Assembly (NCBI RefSeq): GCF_000327385.1 | Contig: NW_008707002.1 | Span: forward strand, 796,849-860,848 | From: Lottia gigantea | Lineage: Eukaryota; Mollusca; Gastropoda; Lottiidae | Length of the DNA stretch: 64,000 nt | Direction: 5' to 3' | In this document: positions 26,901 through 39,914 of the stretch, piece after piece | Position numbering within the stretch: position 1 is the stretch's first letter | How the letters are laid out: every line of letters starts with the position of its first letter | Position numbers and translations under genes: made by a program | Notes under the pieces: model-generated | Seen by the model: the letters and a program-made list of their open reading frames with translations, nothing else | Databases searched by the model: none | Told to the model about the DNA's origin: nothing

Positions 26901-29900
26901 CTATAACCTGATTTTATATCTGTCCACTAGATGACCGATGATGGTGAGTTTTAGATGTCCATCTTTATGGTTAATATTATGATATTTCAAGATATTTTAT
27001 AGCTGGGTCGTTAACCCTGGATGATAGATTCACAGCAGGTCTCTAGGCTAACAACTTTAACTCTTTATTCATGTATATTCTTACTAGATTATCAGAGATA
27101 GAGGGTTAGATTATCTACTGTTTAATACTTTACAGAACAACTACAAACACTAAAGTCCTGTGCCTGTGCTTTTGTATTTTTGTCACTAGTACAATGTTAC
27201 AACTTTTACTCCCTGAATTTATAATAACACCAACTCTAAATCTATATTCATGTATAATAGTAGTTATCAGATTAAAGCAGCTAGAGGGCGACTTAAATGA
27301 CTTGTCGAGTCGCTAGAGTTGAGCCCCCCTTAAAAAATTTGGCCCCCCTTGAGACCCTGGGTTAGCTACTGGCCTGGAATCGAGATAGAGTGTTTATATT
27401 TGGTGAACAGGGTCGAGACAGACTTTGTGGTTGGGAGGTTAGGGGTGTGTTGTTTGACAATGTTTGCCAGTCATGTCTTAATAGGGCCGAAATTGACCAG
27501 CCAAATTGCTGACCCCAGGTTATCTTCCAATAGACTGTTTGCATCTGTAATTTTGTCTTGTTATCTCATAGTACCTTTTCAACTTTAATCATTATTTGTT
27601 TGACAAGAAGTCAAAAATCTCAAATTTCAGTTTTCCTTTTAAACAACCATATTCATGATCCACTCTACTAAATTTTAAATCAGTGAAGCAAAAAATTAAT
27701 TTGAAGATATTTTGTATCCAGTGGTGTATGAATTACTTGTTACTAATTTAGTTTACTGAACCGAACCTACTGTATTAATAGTTGATAAATAATCTTATAT
27801 AATTTTAATTGTCCAAAATAAATACAGAGATAAAAACATACCATGTTAATTAGTTATTAATAAATAAATATAATTATTATAAATCACAAGACCATGTTTT
27901 TTTTACAAAAATATTTTACACAATAGTTAAAACTGTTTGTAAACAGATTACTAAAATAATTTGACCAAGCATTCTCAATCGAAAGCCAAAACAAATCTAA
28001 ATTGCAAAATAGCATTAATTTTTAATGTAATTTCAGAAGAGAAGAGCCCTGCAGCACTACGTAATGCTTTGAAAGAACGGAATACAGAAAGAGGGGATTT
28101 CTTACTCAAAATAAAGGTAAAGAAAAAGGCCAAAAAAATCAGATGACGAACTAAATATGTGATTTTTAAAACAAAGTATTTTGTGATGAGTTTTTAGTTT
28201 ATTTCTGGAATATATTGCTGTTCTTAACGCAAAATATTTATTCTTGTTTTCTTTTATCTGTGTATATATTTTAAGACTAAATTATAAAGTATTTGAAATT
28301 CTATATTTATTGTAAAGCGTGTCAAGGCAATCAGGTGATAGATGGGTTAATACCAACTCTCTTGAGCTATTCTTTGAACGAAAGTAGCGATATAATACCT
28401 CGAGCAATAATATATCATCTTTTATAAGTCTGTCTTGTTTTTTAATTCCAGGGTCTATCAGAGAAGAATAAACAATATAAAACAAAACTTCAGAAAGATG
28501 ACTTGTCATCCAAACAACATCGTAAAATTTTACAGAAATCCTACGAAACCCAGACCGGAGAAGAAAATACTTTAATAAGTAACTTACAGGAGATCATAGT
28601 CGAACATGAGATGAAGATTCTCTCTCTGGAACAACAGATACATGGTTAGTTACAATTATATTCTTTTAAAGACAGTAAACGTTAATTTCTCTTAAAAAAC
28701 ATTTTATAGGACAAAATATATTCAGGCTTTTAACAAGAGTCATAAAAACAAGACATATCAAGGTATACAAAGCAAGGAATGATAATAAGTATAAAAAACG
28801 TCAATCAGGTAGTTTATCAGTCACTATAGCACATGGCCTCAAAACTTTTTTGGGGGTGGAGACAGGCTTTTAACAAGAGTCATAAAAACAAGGCATATCA
28901 AGGTATACAAAGCAAGGAATGATAATAAGTATAAAAAACGTCAATCAGGTAGTTTATCAGTCACTATAGCTCATGGCCTCAAAACTTTTTTGGGGGTGGA
29001 GACAGGCTTTTAACAAGAGTCATAAAAACAAGGCATATCAAGGTATACAAAGCAAGGAATGATAATAAGTATAAAAAACGTCAATCAGGTAGTTTATCAG
29101 TCACTATAGCTCATGGCCTCAAAACTTTTTTGGGGGTGGAGACAGGCTTTTAACAAGAGTCATAAAAACAAGGCATATCAAGGTATACAAAGCAAGGAAT
29201 GATAATAAGTATAAAAAACGTCAATCAGGTAGTTTATCAGTCACTATAGCTCATGGCCTCAAAACTTTTTTGGGGGTGGAGACAGGCTTTTAACAAGAGT
29301 CATAAAAACAAGGCATATCAAGGTATACAAAGCAAGGAATGATAATAAGTATAAAAAACGTCAATCAGGTAGTTTATCAGTCACTATAGCACATGGCCTC
29401 AAAACTTTTTTGGGGGTGGAGACAGGCTTTTAACAAGAGTCATAAAAACAAGGCATATCAAGGTATACAAAGCAAGGAATGATAATAAGTATAAAAAACG
29501 TCAATCAGGTAGTTTATCAGTCACTATAGCACATGGCCTCAAAACTTTTTTGGGGGTGGAGACAGGCTTTTAACAAGAGTCATAAAAACAAGACATATCA
29601 AGGTATACAAAGCAAGGAATGATAATAAGTATAAAAAACGTCAATCAGGTAGTTTATCAGTCACTATAGCACATGGCCTCAAAACTTTTTTGGGGGTGGA
29701 GACAGGCTTTTAACAAGAGTCATAAAAACAAGACATATCAAGGTATACAAAGCAAGGAATGATAATAAGTATAAAAAACGTCAATCAGGTAGTTTATCAG
29801 TCACTATAGCACATGGCCTCAAAACTTTTTTGGGGGTGGAGACAGGCTTTTAACAAGAGTCATAAAAACAAGACATATCAAGGTATACAAAGCAAGGAAT

Positions 29901-32900
29901 GATAATAAGTATAAAAAACGTCAATCAGGTAGTTTATCAGTCACTATAGCACATGGCCTCAAAACTTTTTTGGGGGTGGAGATTTTCAGCCGAATAGAAA
30001 TTCTTTTTTAGTCAAACACACCCCAAAAATAACAGTGGCCAAAATTTTGACAAATTATGTATAAAAACACTTTAATTGATTTGACTTTAAGTAGTTGATG
30101 AATTTTATTAATGATAGAGGAACTGTATCCTTTTTTATTTACCAAATCTATAACAATATATTTACCATAATAAACTTAAAATCTCATTCCAGGCAATATC
30201 ACAGCAAGAGAAGATTCAAACACAACAGCGCCAACTTCAACAGCGAAACTTATTGAACAAATACGCCAACTTCAAGACGGTAAATCACAAGTCTTGAACG
30301 AACTCAACTCATTACATCAACAGATTGAAACAGATCATCTTGATACCATTAAATCTTTACAGAACAACATGGTTAAAATAGAAACAGAGAAATCTCAACT
30401 AGAGGAGGATATTGTTAGATTAAAAACAGACCCTGTAAGTGTTGAGTTAAATTCTCTGTTTCCAATATTTAGGGGTCCCGGGAAACTCATGAACATATCA
30501 GGGGTATATAGATTTGAAAACATTTTAAGAGATATAGATTAATCATGTAACAGTACTAAATTCTAGCTACCTTTATCAATTTCTAGAATGATAATTTGAC
30601 TCCAGCTTCATCTGCAATTAAATGAAAATAGATTAAAATTTTGGCTATTATAATTGCTTGGAAATAAGATAACAATAGTCAAATATTGTCAAGCCTTGAA
30701 CTACCTCACTGTCAGTAAAACAATATGATTTATTAACTGTTGTGGGCATCTCTTATCTTCTCTTTTTTGCATAGTGGAAGAATAAAACAACCTTTGCATC
30801 ACATATTAAAATCAGAAACTTCTCAATAATATTCATGAATCTATATTTTCAGTCATGTGATTTAACGAACCCTTCCACGGACACCGAGAAACATTTGCGT
30901 AAAATGACGGAAGATAATGTAAGATTAAAACAGGAAGTACATAGATATAAAGTTCGGCAGTCGTCCATTGGTTTCTGCTCTGAAAACGAACAAATTAGGG
31001 TAAGCGAATTAACCAAGCATTTCTCCAATGACATCCCTTAGTATAAAAAAGCAATAAAACCAAGCATTGGATTTATATATATTAATATATATCTTTGTTC
31101 AGTGACTTCGCTTATTTTGCTTATGTACCTTTGAAAGTTAACCTCCTTTTAAGAAACAAGCTTTCCTGATGAGGATTGTATGTCAAAAACATGTGTCAGT
31201 TGCATGAGCTCTAGGCAATTAGTAACAGAAGCCAGCTAATCAGTTGGCGGCATTTTCAATACAGATTCCTTCTTCAAGGGACATCTGCCCTAAACTTTAT
31301 GTTCAAGACCGTTTAATTGGTTTTATACTCTTTAATATCAACATCTCCCTTTCATTCAATTTTCCATTTTTCAACAGAATTTACAAGAAGACAACGAGAG
31401 GTTGGAAGAAATGTTGTCAAAAGCAGAGAAAAAATTGGTGAAAACTGAATCTACCCTAGAGGAAACAGAATCGAAATATCGAGATGAAGTGTGTAAATTA
31501 TCGAAGGAAAACCAGAAGATTTCACGTCTGTTGAGGGATACGAAGGCAGACGTGACTTGTTTACAGGCCAGAGAACCAGAAGTAAGTGTTTGTATATCAA
31601 ACATTAGATAAGAGTGTCACATTATAAGAGTGTTTTTATTAAGAAGCTGAGGTGAAATTGCTTCTTGTCGATATCATGGTATTGTTCTGTATATCATGAT
31701 AATTCATTCCCCTTAACCCATCAGAATTGAGGCAGGGCCCTCTTTTACTTTAACCTTTCTTATCATTGTACATAGGAAAATAATTTGCCCCCCCCCCACC
31801 CCCCTGTGGCCCCTACTCAGCCCCCTCAACTGATAATTAAATATCAATATTGATATTGATCACCACGTCATGCCTATAGCTAATTTCATCTGATAAATTT
31901 TAATTCAGGTTATGACCAAGATTGAGAGAGTCGAGGTGGAAGTTGAATCAGAAGATTTACGCCAGGTTTTAACGGAAAGTCAGAAAGAGAACGCTCTACT
32001 GGAAACAGACGTCAATGATTGGAGGCAGAAGTACACTGAGCTGACCAATCAGATGAAAGCATTGCAAGAACAAAATATCAATTATAATAAACAGGTATTG
32101 TTGAATTTTCATCATTTAGATGTGATGAATTTCCCTCATTGTACACTGCATGGCCAATCATCACCGGATGAAAGCAAAGGGTAAAGCAAACAGGACAGGT
32201 AGAGAAATGAAATTTTCCTCACTGCTCACTGTATGGCCATCCTCACAAAAAGGTCTTAAGACATAGTATCCATTTCAATAGAATTAGCCAATAGAATCCA
32301 TTTAACAGGGTTATTTGCATGAGTTGTACATAGAACTAAGATTTTTACCGTGTCAAGATCTAGGACATGCTTATCAGACAAATTAATTCAATCTTGATCA
32401 AACTTGAACCCATGACGGATCACAGCAGTCCATCAAATGTACCCCTGAGTCCCTCTGCTCAGGGGAAACTGGTTTTAAAAAACTAAAAGTAGATATGTTA
32501 AGTGTTGAACCCTTTGCCATTAAGAAAGTATATATAGATTATAGAAAACTTCTCTGATCATTTCAGCTTCAACAGAACATAGAAGAAGTCATAGAAATTG
32601 AAGCGAAACACGACAAAGAGATGGAGAGAATAAATGAAGAAATGAATGGCCAGGTTGAAAAAGTGAAGAATGAATTAAAGGATGAATTAGACAATTTGAG
32701 ATCCACTAATTCTTCTCTTCGATCTAAAATCTTAAATGTGAACACAAGTTTTGAGGAGTTATGTGAATCACACGAGGCGTTGAAAAAACAAGCATCTCAT
32801 TTCCCACGGATAATTTCTGTCACAATAGATTGTGTTAAAACTGAGGTTAGTTTGAAAATTATCAGACGTGTGGACTCTAAAAGGAATGCTTAGTTGACAA

Positions 32901-35900
32901 ACCTAAATATAAATATGTGGACTCTCTGAAAGAAGTGTTGAATTCATTTACCCAATGAGCATAGTGTCTGAAAGGAGTATCAAATATGTAAACCTTAATA
33001 AAGTTTAGCCTTTTTTTCGAGGGCTCTGATTGACTGTATTCGCTGGCTTACAATCCAATCAATTCATTGCATTGTCTGATGCTAGAAAAATGCCCAATGA
33101 AGTCAAGGTATTAGATGGAGTTTGCAGCCAATCTTTTAGTCCCTTAACTTTATGAAAGCCAGACTTTTATCTTATTCCTATAAATATAATTACAGGCTGT
33201 ACGAGCTATCGAAGATATCAACCAGAAAAATCAGGAGTTAGTCTGTAAATATCATAAAGAGATGAAACTCAGAAAAAAATATCACAATGAACTGGTGGAA
33301 TTACGAGGTAGGTGGCTCTTTGAATTAAACGTTGGTATCAATAGCATTATTAGGGTGTAAACACAATTGATCATGTGAATATTCATCTGGAGCCCGATCT
33401 GAAGTAGAAATACAAGAGGTTTCATCTCATTTCAGATATAAGTTTTGAAATTTTTTAAATCAGATATCTGATGGTGAGAAATTATAAATTTTAATTTAAT
33501 TTCAGGAAATATTCGAGTATTTTGTCGTGTGAGACCCTGTATTAAAGAAGACGGGTTCACCAATCCTTCTCAGATAATCGTGACCTACGACCCCTTCGAT
33601 GACGGTCTTCTCTTCATCGCCAATAAAACACGGAGCCAGGTTTTCGAGCTAGACAAAGTTTTCGATGAGAAAGTTTCTCAAATTGAGGTCAGAGCTCCTG
33701 TTTTTTCTCTATTTCTGCATTTTTTGGAATTGTCCTGCTGAAGATTTGGAAACTTGGGATAAAACTCTCATAAGTTCTTTTTTTAAAATAAGGCGCGGAG
33801 AACTCTGAAATTTGTTGTTAATATGCAAATTACAAAAGTTTTTTTCCAGAACAGGATGATTTTTGAATTTTTTTTTCTAGGAAAATTTTTTCAATTTTTG
33901 AATTAATTTTTCAGGTATTTGAAGAAGTTCGTTCCCTAGTGACGTCCTGTGTAGATGGGTACAATGTTTGTATTTTTGCGTACGGTCAGACAGGGTCTGG
34001 TAAAACTTACACCATGGAGGTAAGTTCATTTCTTGTTGATTCTGAAACTTTTTGCTGATTTTTAAATTGTTTATAAAACTAGAGTGAACGAGGCTGGTTT
34101 AAGAAAAGTAACTGTAAATAGGACTTTGATTTGAATTGGGTCCATCATAATAACCTTGGCTTCACCTTTGAGCACTTATGGACTTCCTTTTCTCTTACTG
34201 ACTTTCTTAACTTGGAAAAACAACACAAATTGACATTATTCTATTTAAAAAGACACGTGCAATATATTTGCTACACTAAGTTTATGATTTTTGCTATAAA
34301 ATGTTTAATTTTAATATTTTTGATGATTTTTGTAAATAATATTTCCAGGGTCCTCAAAACGATCCAGGTATAAACCAAAGAGCTCTACAAGAATTATTTT
34401 CTGAAACACAGGAGCGAGGAATTGACTGGGAATATTCTATCTCTGTCAGTGTTCTAGAGATTTATAATGAAAATATCAGGTATGGTCAACAGTTATTGCC
34501 CTTGATTTGAATAGTTATACTGAAATCACTTCTTTGACTTAATAAGTCGAATTTCGATAAAGGCTTTAATATTTCAACTAAGATTTCAAATCACGTTTAA
34601 ACCTTTAGAAATGGCTCTAAATGTGATTTAAAGGCTTTGTTAAAATATTATACCCATTTTAAAAATTTGACTTACTAAGTCGAGGTAGTGATTTAAAATA
34701 AAATGGTTGTATACTTTGTGTGTTATTTTCACATAAGAACCATACGTAGACCAAAAAAAGCACTCCCTAAATATGCCAATGGAGAAATTTAAAATGTCTG
34801 CAATTTTGAATTCTGTTTGAAATGTAATTCTTTTCACCCTTGTATAGCATCTAATTGATTTGATATATGATTGTTTTGATTTTCCAGGGATTTATTGAAT
34901 GACGAAGGCTTGAAACTGGAAATTAAGATGAAGGCTGACGGAGGGGGATTACACGTACCTGGTTTAAAAACAGTTGAAGTTACCTCCCTTAATCACGTCA
35001 ATCAGGTACGTTTGGGTCTTTTATTGCCACCCTTTAGTATTGGAGCTAATGATAGGGTCTTACTGTTATAAACTTTGGGTGGTTCTTTCTTTTGGGGCTC
35101 AAATATTGTTTTATGAGTCAAAAGCAGCGACATTTTTCTTAAGAATATTATGACAAAATTTGAGAAATCTTCTTTCAGGTTTGTTAGTTGAGCAAATCCT
35201 ATAAAAAATTATCATAGATTGACAAACATTTTTGTCTGGTAATGGGTTGTGGAATTCAGTATAGATAATTGACCTTCTATTCTTGATTTCAGGTGTTTTT
35301 AACAGGCCAGAAAAACCGTGCTACTGCTACGACGAACCTCAATGAACATTCCTCACGATCCCATTTAATATTAAATATTGAGGTGACTGGATATAACAAG
35401 ACCACCAATACTAGAACAAGAGGTAACTTTATAAACAGTAGACTAGGACATACCAGTGGAGCCAGTCGGTCATTTGCTCTTAAATTCAGAAGTCTGTAGT
35501 TTGATCTCTAGATAGGACATCATATTCTTACATTTTGTATAATTCCACACTTGACAAATTCTCATCCTGTCCTCTGCCAAACTGAACATAAATAATACAC
35601 CTTACCTACCCACTTGCCAAAGAAGTGGGACAAAACATTTGTTTTGAATTTTGAAGGGCACTATTTGTCCAACCTATTTTCAATGTCTGACAGTTCAGTG
35701 CTAAAAACGGACATTTGAGCTGGTCTGTCAGTGATGTCTTGACAATATCAGCCAAATCAACAACCCTGTTATTTTCTGTGATATGTTTCAGGTAAATTGA
35801 ATCTGGTAGATTTAGCAGGGTCTGAGAGAGTGAGTCGTTCAGGGGCAGACGGTGCCAGGTTAAAAGAGGCCCAGAATATTAATAAATCTCTTTCATGCCT

Positions 35901-37243
35901 TGGTGACGTCATTCATTCATTACGCAGCAAACAGAATCATATACCATATCGTAACTCTAAACTAACTTACTTGTTACAAGACTCACTAGGTAAGCATGCC
36001 CTGCCCACATTGATAAAAATATTTACTAATTGAATGGAGCTCATATAACGTAAGTATAAGAAGAGAAAGAGCACATTGAAGTTCCCGCGACTGTTAGAAA
36101 TTGACAAAAGAGAAGACTGTCAAAATTTCCCTTATTCCACATTGAATGGCGCTGCCTGTCTTGGTGTAAAACACTCATTTCATTTTCCTATCAGTTCTAT
36201 TTCTATCTTTCAGGAGGAGAAAGTAAAACTCTGATGATTGTTCAAGTTTCTCCTGTCGACAAAAATATCAGTGAAACAGTTTGTACGTTAAACTTCGCCC
36301 AGAGAGTTCGTCTGGTAGAACTGGGCACGGCCGGACGACAAGTAGAATCAGGGGACATTAATGAGGTGAAAAAACGTAGAAATAAACTTTGTTAAGTTTT
36401 AGGGGTCTCTTGGTTGATTTTTGAGGAGCTTTCAATCAAAATTTTCTATCCTCGTTTAGAAATTCATGGTTTTTTTTCTGATTAACTTCTAGTTTTGATT
36501 GCTAAATTTTCATTAAATGTTATTTTTGGTATTTTTTATCCTTTATGAGTTAATGGCTTCTTGTATTTTGTGCAATAAACTTTTAGAAATTAAAATTGTC
36601 TGTTTATTTTTTAAAAATTCTAAAGAAATTAGAGGCTACTTAAAACTGAAGCAAAATTTAGCAATCATCAGACCTATTGTTATATTTAGATGATTTATAA
36701 ATGATAGAGCAATATTTAGGTTCAAATCGATGGATATATTCAGTTATTCATTCAGAAGGGGTGCATATAAACAACATATTATACAAGATAGAGCATTATT
36801 AGTGTGTGATGCCACCATTAAGAGAGATGAAAAGAGTCTTCATTGCATTGTCATTATTTAAGGGATTGTAAAAAGGTTTTCCAGACTATCGTAAACATGG
36901 CTTGATGGAAATTTTTAATCGTGACATCATTATCTGGCCATGAATATATAATTGCTGGAACCACAAATGTCTGACAGGAAATGGATTGGTTCAAATTGAA
37001 TTTACAATCCATTTGATAATTTCAAAATACTTTCGTTCAGACTCATTAGATTAGATCAGGTATGACATGGTTATTTTTTACTTTCAGAATACCATCAGTA
37101 CGCCAACTCGAAATCTTAAAATAGACTCCCCCAAATCACCGATGATAAATTCACCGAAATATATTACACCTGGTAAAACAACGAATAATAAAACACCATT
37201 ATCAGCTCGCCGAGCCTTGACACCCAGATATAAACCAAAATAA
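17939..37243 (+). CDS. KIFC3: Kinesin-14 family motor, KIFC3-like (minus-end-directed kinesin)
   Basis: Nineteen coding exons join in one frame to 965 residues: 17939-18007, 18142-18256, 20100-20198, 28037-28116, 28452-28644, 30193-30434, 30853-30999, 31378-31581, 31909-32094, 32567-32845, 33196-33307, 33506-33687, 33915-34019, 34349-34479, 34888-35005, 35293-35422, 35792-35989, 36214-36365, 37088-37243. All junctions are GT-AG with matching phases. Residues 1-110 are low-complexity and acidic, about 120-570 form long Glu/Lys/Gln coiled coils, and the motor is C-terminal (about 576-905) after the neck '[14 protein letters not shown]', the order that defines kinesin-14. P-loop GQTGSGKT is at 660-667, switch [11 protein letters not shown] at 769-778, and switch II DLAGSE at 804-809. 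The motor reads closest to KIFC3 (for example 'GINQRAL', 'DWEYSISV'). Family knowledge: minus-end microtubule motor acting in apical transport and in organising microtubules at junctions and centrosomes. The basic Pro/Ser tail (915-965) is unfamiliar. Small N-terminal exons in the 7.8-kb intron 3 could be missing. Confidence 0.92.
18297..19048 (+). repeat. MITE family C copy split by another element
   Basis: The left part ('aaagggacaggtacgccatc', 18295 onward) and the right part ('tgttcacagctcatcgtcga' to 'ggccttta', ending about 19048) are consecutive pieces of family C. They are separated by an unrelated GC-rich element at about 18369-18797. The whole lies in kinesin intron 2, downstream of the donor at 18257. 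Confidence 0.75.
18369..18797. mobile_element. GC-rich foldback DNA element nested in MITE C
   Basis: Terminal inverted repeats 'aactgtgtttccactgac' and, at the far end, 'gtcagtggaaacgcagtt' match at 17 of 18 positions. Inside are many smaller palindromes: 'gccggctctaagccggc', 'ccgaaccgttagcgttcggg' with its mirror, and 'agctctaagcttagagct'. 'ttcggcaat' is repeated five or more times. GC is much higher than the host. No transposase is present, so it is non-autonomous. Insertion into an existing family C element gives a relative age: younger than that copy. Confidence 0.75.
22605..22740. repeat. 'ctctacccttctctactctt' microsatellite
   Basis: Interrupted tandem repeat of 'tctctacccttctctact' type units in kinesin intron 3. 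Polypyrimidine on the plus strand, so open in all frames. Any open frame here is meaningless. Confidence 0.9.
25910..26230. repeat. MITE A half fused to a MITE B copy
   Basis: 'catcttcactatatcaa' to 'gcaatagccacctttct' is the left half of family A. It passes without a gap into family B ('aaagaggttttctaaatt' to 'aaacctcttta'). The right half of A is missing beyond B, so B inserted into A and the rest was lost, or A was already truncated. Confidence 0.65.
26440..27550. repeat. Dispersed copies of a 'gtggggac...gccagtcatgtctgac' repeat
   Basis: Three blocks (about 26500-26590, 26638-26715, 27430-27510) share 'ttgccagtcatgt.tgacta' and 'aaaattga.', two of them after 'gtggggac.a.g.ctgtt'. A more distant relative is near 22.93 kb. 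Non-coding. Confidence 0.5.
28723..29982. repeat. 140-bp minisatellite, nine copies
   Basis: Nine head-to-tail copies of exactly 140 bases fill most of kinesin intron 5. Copies begin at about 28721, 28861, 29001, 29141, 29281, 29421, 29561, 29701 and 29841. They are almost identical and differ mainly at two sites: 'aagacatatc' versus 'aaggcatatc', and 'tagcacatgg' versus 'tagctcatgg'. Copies 1 and 7-9 carry the a/a form, copies 2-4 the g/t form, and copies 5-6 the g/a form. A very young array, likely length-polymorphic. Confidence 0.97.
34510..34700. repeat. Palindromic element H in kinesin intron 14
   Basis: 'gacttaataagtcgaa' on the left and 'tttgacttactaagtcga' on the right surround mirrored 'atttcaaatca' and 'tgatttaaaggct' blocks. 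A related copy is at about 58460-58600 ('aaatcaca.aggct' to 'gttcgacttattaa'), beside the last exon of receptor gene C. Confidence 0.55.
36860..37015. repeat. Diverged MITE B in kinesin intron 18
   Basis: 'agggattgtaaaaaggtttt' at the left and 'gaaccacaaatgtctgac' near the right match family B ends and core, with the middle lost. It sits about 75 bases upstream of the final kinesin coding exon. Confidence 0.55.
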
Positions 37244-37268
37244 ACTCAAATTGGATTCTGGAATTACT

Positions 37269-37546
37269 CATCTTCACTATGTCAAGCTATTAGGAACTTC
37301 GCACTTCTGCCTTGACCGCAATAATCACTATTCTTGTATCACAGAATGCAGAGATTTGGTTGCAATAACCACATTTCTTGTATCACAGAATTAATTGGAT
37401 TGTATCGGTCTCTGATTGGCTGTATTCACTAGAGTACAATCAAATCAAATCACTACTTTAACTAACTTCAGTGATTCAAGAAGAAAGGTAACTATTGCAG
37501 TCAAGGTATAAGAGGCAGTTTGTAATAGATTGACATTGTGAAGATG
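37269..37546. repeat. MITE family A inside the kinesin 3' untranslated region
   Basis: A full foldback copy from 'catcttcactatgtcaag' to 'ttgacattgtgaagatg'. It begins only 26 bases after the stop codon at 37241-37243, so the mature transcript should carry a long hairpin. Confidence 0.75.
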
Positions 37547-38457
37547 TTAATAACTGAGCTTGAATTCATGTGTATGGATGACAATTTGGTGTTCCAAATT
37601 CTTCAAATGATACAACATTTAACGAAACAAATCAACACTTTCACTGAATGAATAATTGTTTGATTTTCCACCTTTTGTTTATCAACATCTGAACCAACTG
37701 ATGAGTTGTTTAAAGTTAATTTGATATTATTTTAATAATATTAATTAATATAATAAGCTTAGTTTAACGGATTGTCGAATACTTCCTTCGGATCCCACAA
37801 AGTATATAACCATTCAATGTATGTCTATTTATTCCATTGTTATCTAGTGCTAATATCTGTCCAAATTTCAATATTATATTAATGGTCCATATTTATTGAC
37901 AAATTAGGCTGGTATTTAGGAGGGTAGGGTATGTCTTGGCTCAATTTTTTATTAAAATACAGATCTAGATGATTCAAATCGTGTTTTTTATATCGTCAGC
38001 AAAAATGTGAAAATAAACATCCAGATTTGCATTTTATTGGTTTGCTTAAAATTGTAAAAATATCAATTAATAGGCCTACTGATAGATGCATTCTAATCAG
38101 ATTGAAAATTCCATACATTGATTTCTGTACAATTTAGCGAATGCTGCGAGAAAAGAAATTGAAATAGACACCTAGAGAACCCAAGACGCAAATACCTGTG
38201 TTCATGTTTAATATTCTAATACTATGATAGCCACTCAAAATATACCAATTTCTATTGTTTATCAATCTATAAAACTCTCTGTAGTAATTTTATTTTTATT
38301 CAGAATGAATTATCTCCTGTCTTAGAATATCACATGACTGAACTATATTTGTATATTATGTAATACTGACTGACTGAATGTATATATATTGTCTCAAGTG
38401 TGGTCTATCATTCTCTTTCATTCTCTTGTAATATTGTCTCTATATTTATAAACAGAA

Positions 38458-38463
38458 AATAAA
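38458..38463 (+). terminator. Candidate polyadenylation signal, kinesin gene
   Basis: AATAAA about 1.2 kb after the stop codon, followed by a T-rich stretch and 'gttgtgt'. An earlier AATAAA at 38012-38017 is an alternative. Which one is used cannot be told from sequence. Confidence 0.4.
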
Positions 38464-38844
38464 TTTATTAATATTTTTTGAACCAAATGTTGTGTAATAA
38501 CCGTCCAGAAGGTTAACATTCCATATTTTATTCAAATAATAAAAAAAAATTACTCATGAATTATTTTTTCAACTAGGAATAAAGGGATGAATGCCATCAA
38601 TTCTTAAAGATAATGAATGAAGAAGCCTGCATCAAGTTTATTGTTATCATTATCAGGGCAAAGTCTGTCTCAAATTATCAGTACCCTTTTAAAGCTTATA
38701 TTCCAGTTTACTTTAATAAAATGGGCAAAATTTGAAATACCAACAACTTGCTCAGACATTAATTTTTGTTGGAACAAACTGTAATGAAAGAACATGGTGA
38801 TACTGATCAGGAATCCGGGATAGATTATATCTTTGGGGGAAGCT

Positions 38845-39105
38845 AAAGGAACAGGTTTGCCATCTGTTTGTAGCGTAGAGTCAGAAATAGGAATAATTAG
38901 CTAAGCTGATCAGTAATAGTGTTCACAGCTCAACGTCGAAATTTTTGCCTTCAAATCCACGTGTGATCAGAATTATCCACAATGAAAGTTAAAAAGACCA
39001 CTGGTCTTTTCTTGATACTCTGTGATATGTAGAAAAGACGTATAGAAATAGAAAGTGAAAACCCAAATCAACCCCTGCAAAATTCTGAACCCTTAAAGGA
39101 TGCAG
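38845..39105 (+). repeat. MITE family C copy between the kinesin and TBC genes
   Basis: It begins 'ctaaaggaacaggtttgcca', contains 'gtgttcacagctcaacgtcg' and 'atagaaatagaaagtgaaa', and ends near 'aacccttaaagg'. It occupies much of the 2.6-kb space between the kinesin stop and the TBC1D20 start. Confidence 0.65.
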
Positions 39106-39914
39106 TCTGTACCCTACAGACTGTAGTGAAATGGATCATCTTGGTGAATAGAAACAAAAACATCTACATTGGGCAAGATAAAAGAGTTTTAAGTCGTTAT
39201 ATTAATTAACTGTTGTCTGCCACAAAGCATATTTGAGTCACCTCCCATTACATATATTTATGACTAATTATTTAAAAAATTGACAACCATTTTAAAGATT
39301 TATTATGAATTGGTAATTGATATTTACATCACACAATCACACAGTATCATACTGGAGAGAAACCGAAAGAATCGAGATGAAAATATCTCACAATTTTGGG
39401 CTCTGTGAAAACGGAGTGATACAAATATAACAATAGTCACCTAATCGCCCCAATGCACACAATATTTTAATCAGACAATTTACTTTCCAAACAGACGAAC
39501 GAAAGAAGCAGAATATGGAACTACTGAACACGATAATGTGCCAAGGGACGTAACCCAAAATTTAAGAAATTCGCTAAAAATGTATTCAAGTAGAACATGA
39601 AAGTTAGCAAATATTTGCACGATTCGGTTTTCACTTAAACTTTTACTAAGTAGCGAAATTGTACATTCCAAGGAAATTATTGCTATGTTAAGCGATTCAC
39701 AATGAATGTTGCATTATTTCAAATCCGTGTCCAGTTTTAGACACGACTTTCATTCAAGTAGAGTTAACTCCCTTCCCAACATGGAGCCGGTAAAACGTAA
39801 AACTGTCTAAAAGCTGTATATTTTGACTGTAAATGATGATTTTCAGTTGATTCTGTGCTCGATTTTTCTCCTGCGCCTGTTTTTTACATCAGGGAATTAT
39901 TCTGCAGGATATTG

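Larger units (their letters stand above)
20199..28036 (+). other. Long kinesin intron 3
   Basis: About 7.8 kb between coding exons 3 and 4, far longer than the other introns. It contains MITE fragments (families D near 22.4 and 23.0 kb, C near 24.93-25.10 kb, A and B near 25.91-26.23 kb), a pyrimidine microsatellite, and a repeat with 'ttgccagtcatgtctgacta' near 26.53, 26.68 and 27.46 kb. I could not identify further coding exons in it. Confidence 0.5.

Noticed and set aside
28723-29982. Possible CRISPR-like array of regular repeats
   Set aside because: The 140-bp units are head to tail with no unique spacers, in an animal intron. It is a minisatellite. The same applies to 46200-46888.
39855-39914. 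Upstream in-frame ATG for TBC1D20 at 39855
   Set aside because: The stretch contains a pyrimidine tract and acceptor ending at 39892, so it is likely intronic; the ATG at 39915 is preferred.
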